Source: Virgibacillus salexigens (GTDB taxonomy: Bacteria > Bacillota > Bacilli > Bacillales > Amphibacillaceae). From it: a DNA stretch of 64,000 bases. The stretch is taken from contig NZ_BNEO01000006.1 in assembly GCF_014905415.1 (NCBI RefSeq), positions 62,001 through 126,000 on the forward strand. The letters are read 5' to 3'. The position numbers were made by a program, and so were the translations under genes. Every line of letters begins with the position of its first letter. Position 1 is the stretch's first letter. This document shows, piece after piece, positions 18,363-25,859 of this stretch. The notes beneath the pieces are model-generated. The model was not told the DNA's origin. It did no database searches and worked only from the letters and a program-made list of their open reading frames with translations.

Positions 18363-18404
18363 ATCTAACGGAGCGCTTTACTTTATCAGTAAAGTCAATT
18401 AGAT
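18363..18404 (-). other. nested stem-loop after yhhQ
   Basis: ATCTAA/TTAGAT outer arms enclose a perfect CTTTACT/AGTAAAG inner hairpin. It directly precedes the long U-tailed hairpin on the minus strand. Together they could be an aptamer plus terminator, or two parts of one terminator region. Confidence 0.35.
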
Positions 18405-18444
18405 TCAGCAGTTAATTTTTATATAACTTGAGTTTACCGAAAAT

Positions 18445-19074
18445 TCAATAAACACGCAAGCCTTCCTGGTGTACTTCTTGCTTTCTCGCCCACTTTACTA
18501 ATAGATAAGCGAAAGGGGTATCAATAATAGCAATAATTAATTTAAATACATATTGTGTAATAACCATACCAATCAATACATTAAAAGGTACAACTCCCCA
18601 AAATGCAATCACAATAAAAATGGAAGTATCTATGAGTTGGCTGGTCATCGTTGAAATATTATTTCGCAACCAAAGTTTTTTCTCCCCATGATTCGCTTTC
18701 AACCTATGAAATATAGTAACATCTAGATGTTGACTGGCAAGGTAGGATAGAAGACTTGCAATCATTACTCGAAAGCTACCCCCAAGGATCTGTTCAAATT
18801 CTTCCTGCAGGCCAAATGCTGGAGCAGCAGGTAAGTGAACCACAATGAAAATAAATAACATCCCAATCAATTGTGTTATAAACCCTGCTTGAACCGTTTT
18901 TCTAGCGGTTTCCTTCCCATAAACCTCCCCAATAACATCTGTTAGCAAATAGGTAATGACATAAACTACTGCAGCACCTGGCAAAATAAATTCGCCAATT
19001 TGAAATAGCTTCACTGCTAATATATTTGATAAAAGTAAAAGCCCCACAAACAAAGCATTTAAGTAAACAAACAT
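18445..19074 (-). CDS. yhhQ: queuosine precursor transporter, YhhQ/QPTR family
   Basis: Membrane protein of 209 residues with about six helices, of the VUT family (DUF165) that imports 7-deazaguanine precursors such as preQ0 or preQ1. Family features seen are LLLSNILAVKL in helix 1, YLLTDVIGEVYGKETARK after helix 2, and the STMTSQLIDTSIFI segment. It starts 50 bases after queF and shares its preQ1-riboswitch-controlled transcript, which strongly supports the function. Confidence 0.9.
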   Translation of the reverse strand: MFVYLNALFVGLLLLSNILAVKLFQIGEFILPGAAVVYVITYLLTDVIGEVYGKETARKTVQAGFITQLIGMLFIFIVVHLPAAPAFGLQEEFEQILGGSFRVMIASLLSYLASQHLDVTIFHRLKANHGEKKLWLRNNISTMTSQLIDTSIFIVIAFWGVVPFNVLIGMVITQYVFKLIIAIIDTPFAYLLVKWARKQEVHQEGLRVY

Positions 19075-19124
19075 CGTATTTCATCCTCTTCTGAAGTAGA
19101 GGAACATAGCTAACCCTCATAAAC

Positions 19125-19622
19125 TTAACGATTATCTATTTTCTCTGGATACATATCATGATTCAGCAGACGATGCTCTGCCATTTGTTCGAACTTGGTA
19201 CCAGGTTTTCCATAATTACAATATGGATCAATGGAAATACCCCCGCGTGGTGTGAATTTTCCCCAAACTTCGATATAACGTGGCTCCATAAGATGAATAA
19301 GATCATTCATAATTATATTCATACTGTCCTCATGAAAATCGCCATGGTTACGAAAACTAAAAAGATAGAGCTTTAGCGATTTACTTTCCACCATTTTCTG
19401 ATCAGGAATATAACTAATATAGACTGTCCCAAAATCAGGTTGTCCTGTTTTCGGACACAATGTTGTGAATTCAGGACAGTTGAATTTTACAATATAATTA
19501 CGATTTGGATGTTTATTGTCAAATACCTCCAATACTTCGGGGGTATAACCAAAAGCGTAGTTCGTCCCCTGACTTCCCAATAACGTTACGCCATGCAACT
19601 CATCATTACTTCTTCCAGACAC
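19125..19622 (-). CDS. queF: NADPH-dependent preQ0 reductase
   Basis: Reduces 7-cyano-7-deazaguanine (preQ0) to preQ1, the last precursor made before insertion into tRNA for queuosine. The unimodular T-fold enzyme has 165 residues, the same as B. subtilis QueF. The nucleophilic Cys56 lies in [11 protein letters not shown] with Asp63 nearby; [14 protein letters not shown] is the QueF signature. The start is GTG at 19622 with GAGGAGG eight bases upstream; an upstream ATG at 19643 would put that ribosome site inside the gene. It is the first gene after a preQ1-I riboswitch, followed by the transporter. Confidence 0.95.
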   Translation of the reverse strand: MSGRSNDELHGVTLLGSQGTNYAFGYTPEVLEVFDNKHPNRNYIVKFNCPEFTTLCPKTGQPDFGTVYISYIPDQKMVESKSLKLYLFSFRNHGDFHEDSMNIIMNDLIHLMEPRYIEVWGKFTPRGGISIDPYCNYGKPGTKFEQMAEHRLLNHDMYPEKIDNR

Positions 19623-19784
19623 AAGTAAAACCTCCTCTTCCATGTTTACTGCCCTTCGAGCTCACACAGCTCAAGCTCCTCCTAAAGCAAACTTTTTCAT
19701 CGAATGTAACCCAACGTATGAAGGAAAGCTTAAGGGGGGGATCCTGAATTAGACAGTTGTCACATATGTTTATTCTTTCATATA

Positions 19785-19816
19785 AAAAAGCCATGGCCCA
19801 AGGCACATGGCTTTTT
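19785..19816 (-). terminator. riboswitch-controlled terminator of queF
   Basis: AAAAAGCCATG and CATGGCTTTTT form a perfect 11-bp stem ending in a U-run, about 15 bases after the preQ1 aptamer and 160 bases before queF. This is the expected expression platform of a transcriptional OFF switch. Confidence 0.85.
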
Positions 19817-19830
19817 ATCGCATCAGTTGT

Positions 19831-19869
19831 CCTTAGTTTTTTATAGAGGGTTATAGCTAAGAACCTCTC
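19831..19869 (-). promoter_or_regulatory. preQ1-I riboswitch aptamer
   Basis: The minus strand reads AGAGGTTCTTAGCTATAACC followed by CTCTATAAAAAACTAAGG. This matches the preQ1-I consensus: an AGAGG/CCTCT stem, a C-rich loop and the A-rich tail ending in CTAA that forms the pseudoknot. It lies upstream of queF-yhhQ, both preQ1 pathway genes. Confidence 0.93.
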
Positions 19870-19907
19870 CAATTTTATATGGATCCGAATATCCATTTTC
19901 TCGCCTA

Positions 19908-19936
19908 ATTATATATATCGAGTAAAAGGATGTCAA
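19908..19936 (-). promoter_or_regulatory. sigma-A promoter of queF-yhhQ
   Basis: TTGACA (19936-19931), 17-base spacer, TATAAT (19913-19908) on the minus strand: a perfect consensus promoter about 40 bases upstream of the aptamer. Confidence 0.85.
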
Positions 19937-19953
19937 TCACATCTTTACTAAAC

Positions 19954-20718
19954 TCATTGCTGCACAGCATTTTTAGGGTAATATAATTTTTTAGCAAGTA
20001 ATGTTTGAAATACTAGAAATATCCCGCTGACCGTCCAATATAACGGCAAAGCTGCTGGGGTATTAAATGAAATGAACCCAATCATCACAGGTGAAAGAAG
20101 TCCCATAATGGCCATTTGTTTCTTTTGTTTTTCATCCATACCAATCATTGAAACACGTGACTGAATAAAATATATCGCAGCTGCAATAAATGGCAAAATG
20201 AGATCAACTTCGCCTAGATTAAACCATAAGAATGAGTGGGTCGCGATTTCCGGTGAGTTTCTAATTGCATAATAAAAAGCGATAATCACCGGAAATTGAA
20301 TAAGCATTGGCAAACATCCCATAGAGGTTAACGGGTTGAATTGATGCTCTTGATAAAGCTGCATCATTTCTTGTTGCATATTGGTTTTGGACTCTTGATC
20401 TGTTTTCCCTTTATATTTTTCTGTAATAGCGTCCATATCAGGCTTCATTTCATTCATTTTCTCTTTTATCTTAGCGCCGCTTTTTGTTTGTTTTAATGAT
20501 AAAGGCATTAAGAGCAAACGAATAAGCACCGTTATTAAAATAATGGATAAACCATAATCCCCTCCAAATAACACAGCTACATATTTCATGAGCCCGGAGA
20601 ATGGATTGTCAAAATGAAATAATCCACTATCTGCTTGGCACCCCGTTAAAAAGAAGATTAGAATGATACCGACAATGGCATATTTTTTAAGAAAAGTGAG
20701 TATAAATTGACCTTGCAT
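19954..20718 (-). CDS. yidC: membrane protein insertase YidC (OxaA/SpoIIIJ family)
   Basis: Inserts membrane proteins alone or with SecYEG. It is a lipoprotein of 254 residues: the N-terminal signal ends with the lipobox LTGC. Five hydrophobic segments follow, with the conserved LIRLLLMPL segment carrying the hydrophilic-groove arginine and a charged cytoplasmic loop. ATG at 20718 has GAGGAGG seven bases upstream. That ribosome site is in the right arm of a hairpin whose left arm lies in an upstream overlapping frame, an arrangement like mifM-yidC2 of B. subtilis. It is therefore probably the inducible YidC2-type copy. Confidence 0.92.
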   Translation of the reverse strand: MQGQFILTFLKKYAIVGIILIFFLTGCQADSGLFHFDNPFSGLMKYVAVLFGGDYGLSIILITVLIRLLLMPLSLKQTKSGAKIKEKMNEMKPDMDAITEKYKGKTDQESKTNMQQEMMQLYQEHQFNPLTSMGCLPMLIQFPVIIAFYYAIRNSPEIATHSFLWFNLGEVDLILPFIAAAIYFIQSRVSMIGMDEKQKKQMAIMGLLSPVMIGFISFNTPAALPLYWTVSGIFLVFQTLLAKKLYYPKNAVQQ

Positions 20719-21038
20719 TGTTTTCCTCCTCGTTGTAATAAATCCTTAAAAAACGAGAAGGACTGCTGGTCTGTATCATCGTCTGGTGAAGCGATACGCT
20801 TCGTCTTTTTAACTAACCATTGCAAGATTTCTGCACATTCTCCTAGCAGTTCCTGCATTGGCAATAATCTTACCCGCTGATTATGATATTCCCTCGTTAA
20901 TACATTGTTATTTTCCATTATACTTCTAGCATCGATAGCTAGAAATTGATATGTCGTGACAATCGTCAATAATAGACTTAAATACAGTGATAGCGGAGAT
21001 ACATCATTAAAAAGTTCATTTAACAACTCAATCGTCAT
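20658..21038 (-). CDS. probable MifM-like arrest leader peptide controlling yidC
   Basis: Frame of 126 codons with a strong AAGGAGGTGAG before its ATG, overlapping the first 61 bases of yidC. Residues 14-35 form one hydrophobic segment near the N-terminus, as in MifM. Residues 74-90 read WLVKKTKRIASPDDDTD, close to the B. subtilis MifM arrest region as I recall it (WIRKVFRMNSP then an acidic DEED run near residue 86). Codons 93-96 form the left arm of a hairpin that masks the yidC ribosome site, so a ribosome paused around codons 86-90 would open it. Function is inferred; the acidic run and position are the main support. Confidence 0.72.
   Translation of the reverse strand: MTIELLNELFNDVSPLSLYLSLLLTIVTTYQFLAIDARSIMENNNVLTREYHNQRVRLLPMQELLGECAEILQWLVKKTKRIASPDDDTDQQSFSFFKDLLQRGGKQCKVNLYSLFLKNMPLSVSF
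20726..20760 (-). promoter_or_regulatory. hairpin masking the yidC ribosome-binding site
   Basis: CTTCTCGTT (20760-20752) can pair with AACGAGGAG (20734-20726), nine pairs with one G-U. The right arm contains most of the GAGGAGG used for yidC. Translation or pausing within the left arm would release it. Confidence 0.7.
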
Positions 21039-21263
21039 TTATACTCACCTCCTTTTCTTGCTTAAATCTTTCTTAATTATAACACAGCTTAAAACCTATT
21101 CCTAAGCCTAATACCTGATTATCATGATTCAACATGACCTGAAAAATTTTCCTGGATTTTTTTAATTAGTTAAAAGACAAGATAAAATCTAACATATTTA
21201 CAAATGATTCGAATTCAACTATTCTAATAGATGGACATATAAAAACTGCATATCTATTTTTAT

Positions 21264-21353
21264 TGCACTAGGGGAGCTATTTTAAGATGGCTGAGAGGAA
21301 AATGATCTGACCCTTAGAACCCGATCTAGATAATACTAGCGTGGGGAAGTGCA
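21264..21353 (+). promoter_or_regulatory. TPP riboswitch aptamer (thi box)
   Basis: Shows the thiamine pyrophosphate aptamer elements in order: GGGGAGC, GGCTGAGAGG, GACCCTTAGAACC, then GATCTAGATAATACTAGCG and GGGGAA. P1 is closed by TGCACT (21264-21269) with AGTGCA (21348-21353). It leads the ykoFEDC operon. Confidence 0.95.
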
Positions 21354-21403
21354 GTCGTTCAATAAAATGGAACAGGCATTGCCTTATCATATTATTTATG
21401 AAG

Positions 21404-21431
21404 ACTGCATTCCCAAGAATGCAGTTTTTTT
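21404..21431 (+). terminator. TPP riboswitch terminator
   Basis: ACTGCATTC and GAATGCAGT form a 9-bp stem followed by seven T residues. GACTGCA at its 5' side is complementary to TGCAGTC at 21350-21356, the 3' side of P1, so an antiterminator excluding both P1 and the terminator can form when TPP is absent. Confidence 0.9.
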
Positions 21432-21460
21432 GTGTATGTATCGATAAGGAGGAGATTACG

Positions 21461-22075
21461 TTGAACAACCAACCGATCACATGTAGCACAAGTAGGATTG
21501 CAGGCTGTACATTTGCTATTTATCCAATGACGGATCAATTCGTAGATGTTATTACAGCTTCATTAAAGGAAGTTGATACATCGAAGGTTTGGATGAAAAC
21601 GACAGATGTAGAAACCTGTGTCCGAGGGAGAATATCTCATGTTTTTGATGTAACGAAGGCGCTCTTTCTACATGCGGCAAACACTGGTCATCATGTAGTT
21701 TTCAGTGGCACCTATTCCATCGGCTGTCCTGGAGATTCTGATGGAGATGTTTATTTATCAGAGGATGATGAGCGGTTAAATACCAAATTACTAAAACGAA
21801 TGAGCCAGGAAGTAGCTGGAAAGTTTTCATTGTATCCGCTAGGAGGCGGAAATTATATGAATATGATTTATAACCAAATCGAAGAAATGAAATTACATGG
21901 TATTGATGTTTCTTCTATTCACTATGCAACACGACTAGATGGCGATGGTGAAAAGGTTTTTGATGGCCTTGAACGCGTATTTACCAACATGGAAAATTTA
22001 AAATCTTCACATACTGTTATGACAACCACGATTTCTGCCAACAGCCCTTCAAAGAAGGAGAAAATAAATGAATAA
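21461..22075 (+). CDS. ykoF: HMP/thiamine-binding protein YkoF
   Basis: Soluble thiamine- or hydroxymethylpyrimidine-binding protein of 204 residues made of two similar halves, as in B. subtilis YkoF (about 200 residues). Seen are CSTSRIAGCTFAIYPMTDQF and the second-half FSLYPLGGGNYMNMIY. The start is TTG at 21461 with AAGGAGGAG upstream; a longer frame runs back into the riboswitch terminator and is not credible. The end overlaps ykoE by eight bases. Regulated by the TPP riboswitch. Confidence 0.9.
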   Translation: MNNQPITCSTSRIAGCTFAIYPMTDQFVDVITASLKEVDTSKVWMKTTDVETCVRGRISHVFDVTKALFLHAANTGHHVVFSGTYSIGCPGDSDGDVYLSEDDERLNTKLLKRMSQEVAGKFSLYPLGGGNYMNMIYNQIEEMKLHGIDVSSIHYATRLDGDGEKVFDGLERVFTNMENLKSSHTVMTTTISANSPSKKEKINE

Positions 22076-22649
22076 CTGGAAGTTGAAAGAAATCATTGTG
22101 ATGTCCGTACTTGCCGTCGTGTTCGGAATTGTTTATTTAGCATTTTTACCAGTTGGAAAACTCCTCGTATCCTTGCTAGGACCAATTGGTTACGATTTTA
22201 TATTTGGAATCTGGTTTATCGTATCTATCATTGCTGCCTATATCATTCGCAAACCAGGAGCAGCGTTTTTATCAGAGACGATTGCTGCTACCGTCGAAAT
22301 GTTGCTAGGAAACGCGATGGGCCCGATTATTATTATTACAGGAATGATTCAAGGGTTAGGAGCAGAGGCTGCCTTTGCTGCCACTCGATACAAGCGTTAT
22401 TCCTTATGGGTCCTTATGCTGGCTGGTATTGGCGCCGCTATCTTTAGTTTTGTATGGGGTTACTTTAGATCCGGTTTTACCGCTCTTTCCACCCCTTATA
22501 TTGTAAGTATGCTGGTCATCAGAATGATTAGTGGTGCCATTATTGCTGGCTTAATTGGGAAAACCATCAGCGATTCCCTTGCCAAAACGGGCGTACTTTC
22601 CAGTTTTGCTTTAGGAAAACAAATAAGAAAGGAACGTTCCGTATCATGA
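22068..22649 (+). CDS. ykoE: ECF transporter S component YkoE (HMP/thiamine)
   Basis: Substrate-binding membrane subunit of an energy-coupling-factor transporter, 193 residues with about six hydrophobic segments. It has the YkoE-type GAAFLSETIAATVEMLLGNAMG region. Overlaps ykoF upstream and ykoD downstream (4 bases), so the operon is translated as a unit. Predicted to bring in hydroxymethylpyrimidine or thiamine. Confidence 0.92.
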   Translation: MNNWKLKEIIVMSVLAVVFGIVYLAFLPVGKLLVSLLGPIGYDFIFGIWFIVSIIAAYIIRKPGAAFLSETIAATVEMLLGNAMGPIIIITGMIQGLGAEAAFAATRYKRYSLWVLMLAGIGAAIFSFVWGYFRSGFTALSTPYIVSMLVIRMISGAIIAGLIGKTISDSLAKTGVLSSFALGKQIRKERSVS

Positions 22650-24325
22650 TTAATGTTTCCGAACTTTCTCTTTGGTTTGATGGAAATGATGAAAAAGCAA
22701 TTATCCAAACGCTAAGTTTCCAATTAAATAAAGGGGAAGCAATGCTATTACTAGGCCCAAGTGGAAGTGGCAAGAGTACACTGACACGTTGTTTAAATGG
22801 GATATACCCTCGAGAATTGGAAGGTATGCTCAAAGGCGATATCCATATATACGATCACTCCATTCGAGAGGCTCATCCTGGTACAATAAGTAAACAAGTA
22901 GGAGTCGTATTTCAGGACCCCGAAACGCAGTTCTGTATGTTAACGGTGGAAGATGAGATTGCTTTTGGACTAGAAAATATTCGCACACCTTCCAACGAAA
23001 TAGAAGCAAAGATCGATGAGGCATTAGAATTGGTTCAATTAAGCTCGTATAAGCATGCTTCAATAAATACACTTTCTGGTGGACAAAAGCAAAAGTTAGC
23101 ACTCGCTTGCGTACTTGCACTACAACCAAATTATCTTGTTCTCGATGAACCAACTGCTAATTTAGATCCAAAATCAACTAAGGAATTTATTCAAACAATA
23201 AGACATGTATGGACAGAACAGCAGATCGGGCTTATCGTTATTGAACATCAACTGGAAGGCTGGATTACTTTTATCAACCGTGCATTTATCTTGTCCAAAA
23301 CAGGCAAAGGTATCTATGATGGTCCTCTCGTTAAACTTATTGAAACAAATAGAGAAATGCTTCAGCAGCAAGGGATTAGGCTACCTAAAATAACTGATCT
23401 TGTACTTACAGCTACCAGACAAAACAAGGCAAGTTATAAGAAGATACCATTGTCAAACGAGGATGTGTTATCATCAGTCACTATGGATGCCAGCTTCTTA
23501 GAAAGAAACCGTGTAGAGATAGCAAAGCCACAGAAAAAGAACGTTATTCTCTCTGCATCGGATGTGAATCTTTATAAAAACCAGCAGCGAATTCTAAACC
23601 AATTAACTGTCCGTCTATACGATCAATCCTTTGTAGCAATCGTCGGACCGAATGGAAGCGGAAAAACAAGCATGACGCGTTTATTAAGCGGAATAGACCG
23701 ACCTTCCAATGGTGATATTCGCTTATATCAACGTCCCCTTAATGAATGGCAGGAGAAAGATGTACGAAAACAAATTGGATACGTTTTTCAAAATCCTGAA
23801 CATCAATTTATCACAGATACGGTTTATAACGAGATTGCCTTTAGTTTACGACTAGGCGGTGAGCATCGAGAAAGCGTGATTCAGGAACAAGTTCAGAACA
23901 CGCTATCACATTGTGAATTACAGGGTTTGGGGCATCTGCATCCCTATTCATTAAGTCAAGGACAAAAACGAAGACTGAGTGTAGCAACAATGATTGTGGA
24001 TGATCAACAGGTCCTTTTCTTAGATGAACCGACATTTGGACAAGATGCTGCCTCCACTGCGAAAATAATGGATCTGTTGGAGCAAAGACATAGACAAGGC
24101 ACTACGATTATCATGGTTACACATGATATGGATCTGGTTGATAAGTACGCTGATCGTGTGCTTGTTTTAGAAAAAGGGGAAATTGTAGCTGATCAATCGC
24201 CTGATCAATTATGGAAACAAGAAAAGTCAGTAATTAAACGATGGCATTTAGATTATCCCAATCGAATTCAATTGAAACAACAAATGGAGGAGGATCGCCA
24301 TGCGTTCGTTTCTAAATCAACTTAA
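22646..24325 (+). CDS. ykoD: ECF transporter double ATPase YkoD
   Basis: Fused pair of ABC ATPase domains (559 residues) powering the YkoEDC transporter. Domain 1: Walker A GPSGSGKST, signature LSGGQ, Walker B LVLDEPTANLD. Domain 2: GPNGSGKTS, LSQGQ and LFLDEPTFGQD. Each has the ECF-type Q-loop region (FQDPETQF and FQNPEHQF). The fusion replaces the separate EcfA/EcfA' subunits. The end overlaps the start of ykoC by 26 bases. Confidence 0.93.
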   Translation: MINVSELSLWFDGNDEKAIIQTLSFQLNKGEAMLLLGPSGSGKSTLTRCLNGIYPRELEGMLKGDIHIYDHSIREAHPGTISKQVGVVFQDPETQFCMLTVEDEIAFGLENIRTPSNEIEAKIDEALELVQLSSYKHASINTLSGGQKQKLALACVLALQPNYLVLDEPTANLDPKSTKEFIQTIRHVWTEQQIGLIVIEHQLEGWITFINRAFILSKTGKGIYDGPLVKLIETNREMLQQQGIRLPKITDLVLTATRQNKASYKKIPLSNEDVLSSVTMDASFLERNRVEIAKPQKKNVILSASDVNLYKNQQRILNQLTVRLYDQSFVAIVGPNGSGKTSMTRLLSGIDRPSNGDIRLYQRPLNEWQEKDVRKQIGYVFQNPEHQFITDTVYNEIAFSLRLGGEHRESVIQEQVQNTLSHCELQGLGHLHPYSLSQGQKRRLSVATMIVDDQQVLFLDEPTFGQDAASTAKIMDLLEQRHRQGTTIIMVTHDMDLVDKYADRVLVLEKGEIVADQSPDQLWKQEKSVIKRWHLDYPNRIQLKQQMEEDRHAFVSKST

Positions 24326-25085
24326 CCCCAGTTTGAAAGCAATTACAGTTGTTCTCTTAGTTTGTTTACTGACGTTTGTATTCGACCCTTTTACACCATT
24401 AATTTACTGCATGTTCACCGTAATGGTTACCATTATATGTGGAAAAGTAGCATGGAAATGGTACACGCTTTATTTCTCGGTTATTTTTTTATTATCCTTT
24501 GGCATGCTTTGGACAACCATTGCGTTTGCAGATCAACCAACGAATCCGGGTGTCACGATGCACATTCTATTTTGGGATTTACCAAAAGAAGATGTAACAG
24601 TAGCAGCCGCATTAACATTACGAATGCTCGCCTTTGCTTCTTTATCATTTATGTTTATTTTTACAACAAACATGGTTGATTTTATTTTGAGTGTCATGCA
24701 GCAGTTCAAGCTTCCACCTAAACTTGCTTATGGCGTATTAGCAGGGTACCGTTTTCTACCATTAATAAAAGAAGAATTAATTCAAATCCGATCAGCGCAT
24801 CGTATTAGAGGAATCCATCGTGCTAATGGCATCAAAGGTTCCATTCAACAATATAAACGATTTGCTATCCCCTTGCTGGCCGGGGCTATACGAAAAGCGG
24901 AACGTACCGCAATAGCGATGGAGTCAAAAGGATTTAACGGGGATCGAGATCGTACGTTTTATCGTCAATTTACATTGAAATGGAAGGATTGGGGTTTTTT
25001 AGGCATGATGCTAATCGTATTTCTAATTACCGTACTCTTTTCCATGAAGTTAGGATATTTCAGTTGGTACAAGGGACAGTTCTAG
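24300..25085 (+). CDS. ykoC: ECF transporter T component YkoC
   Basis: Transmembrane coupling subunit (EcfT family) of 261 residues that links YkoE to YkoD. After about four hydrophobic segments it has the EcfT coupling helices with the Ala-Arg-Gly-type motifs HRIRGIHR and AIAMESKGFNG. ATGGAGGAGG within the end of ykoD supplies the ribosome site. Last gene of the TPP-controlled operon; no strong plus-strand terminator is visible within 100 bases downstream. Confidence 0.92.
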   Translation: MRSFLNQLNPSLKAITVVLLVCLLTFVFDPFTPLIYCMFTVMVTIICGKVAWKWYTLYFSVIFLLSFGMLWTTIAFADQPTNPGVTMHILFWDLPKEDVTVAAALTLRMLAFASLSFMFIFTTNMVDFILSVMQQFKLPPKLAYGVLAGYRFLPLIKEELIQIRSAHRIRGIHRANGIKGSIQQYKRFAIPLLAGAIRKAERTAIAMESKGFNGDRDRTFYRQFTLKWKDWGFLGMMLIVFLITVLFSMKLGYFSWYKGQF

Positions 25086-25205
25086 GGGAGAAAAGGATAT
25101 TCGTTTTAAATTCTTCTGCATTTGGCCGCTTAATAAGCGATTGTTTGGCTTCATTGTAGGGAGAAATCACCTTAGAAAAAATTAATGTATAAACAGGAAT
25201 GAAAT

Positions 25206-25230
25206 TGATTATTATTATCAATAATAATCA
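25206..25230. promoter_or_regulatory. 25-base A/T-rich palindrome resembling a Fur box
   Basis: TGATTATTATT ATC AATAATAATCA has perfect 11-base arms. Its left 15 bases match the 7-1-7 Fur box TGATAATNATTATCA with one mismatch. It lies in the 190-base gap between the convergent ends of ykoC and the DUF1540 gene, so no start codon is near. Function uncertain. Confidence 0.3.
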
Positions 25231-25238
25231 TATTAAAA

Positions 25239-25262
25239 GGGATAACCTCCCAAGGTTATCCC
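25239..25262 (-). terminator. terminator after the DUF1540 gene
   Basis: GGGATAACCT and AGGTTATCCC form a 10-bp stem with a four-base loop; on the minus strand it continues into TTTTAAT. Confidence 0.75.
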
Positions 25263-25274
25263 CCCAAACAAATT

Positions 25275-25430
25275 TTAAGATTCTGGAACAAAGGTTTTAC
25301 AGTCGGTTTCTTTACTAGTGGACGCCTGCTTACCTTTATGACTGACTACATAAATGGCATCTGCATTACATTTATTTCCATTGCTCCAATACACACAGTT
25401 ATTCACTTCACAAAGTACATCTTTAGCCAA
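25275..25430 (-). CDS. small Cys-rich DUF1540 protein
   Basis: A 51-residue frame starting at TTG with AAGGAGGTGTG nine bases upstream. The protein begins LAKDVLCEVNNCVYWSNGNK and has four cysteines in a C-x4-C-x8-C-x22-C pattern, typical of DUF1540, presumed to bind metal. In Bacillaceae such proteins are often linked to spores or stress, but no function is known. It has its own terminator. It is short but ribosome site, Cys pattern and terminator agree. Confidence 0.82.
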   Translation of the reverse strand: MAKDVLCEVNNCVYWSNGNKCNADAIYVVSHKGKQASTSKETDCKTFVPES

Positions 25431-25534
25431 CGTATCACACCTCCTTAATGTATTAGGATTAACAATTAGGAGGTGATTGATACTTTAGTCTCTGTATATT
25501 CTTTCGATGCAACATACTGCGGCTTACATCCTTT

Positions 25535-25843
25535 TCATTCAAAGTATAAGTGATGATGCAGCTTACATCCTTCGTTAAACATAGATCCACAACAAGTACA
25601 TTTATCCATTTGTTGATATTGGCGAATCGTAAATTCCGTTTTACATACACCACAGAGGATTACCTTGTGATCAAATTCCTCTTTTTTCCAAACACTTATT
25701 TTATGACCTTCTGCTTGGTGGCATTGGTAACAGGGATAATACTTTCCACAACATTTGAACTTGATTGCAATGATATCCTTTGTTGAATGATAATGTACAC
25801 ATCTCGTTTCTTGATCAACTACTTGTCCATAAATAGGTATCAC
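25535..25843 (-). CDS. CHY-type zinc-finger protein
   Basis: A 102-residue protein dense in Cys and His: TRCVHYHST near the start, FKCCGKYYPCYQCH, ILCGVCKTEF and CTCCGSMFNEGC, the ligand order of the CHY zinc finger (PF05495), which binds three zinc ions. Bacterial stand-alone CHY proteins are uncharacterised; yeast Hot13 is a relative. The start is GTG at 25843 with GAGGTG upstream. It follows the pentapeptide-repeat gene by 16 bases and is probably cotranscribed. Confidence 0.85.
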   Translation of the reverse strand: MIPIYGQVVDQETRCVHYHSTKDIIAIKFKCCGKYYPCYQCHQAEGHKISVWKKEEFDHKVILCGVCKTEFTIRQYQQMDKCTCCGSMFNEGCKLHHHLYFE

Positions 25844-25859
25844 CTGTTCATCACCTCTA

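Noticed and set aside
19640-19760. Possible second riboswitch or T-box just before queF
   Set aside because: A GAGCT hairpin and GGGCAGT were seen, but no T-box consensus; the preQ1 aptamer further upstream explains the regulation.
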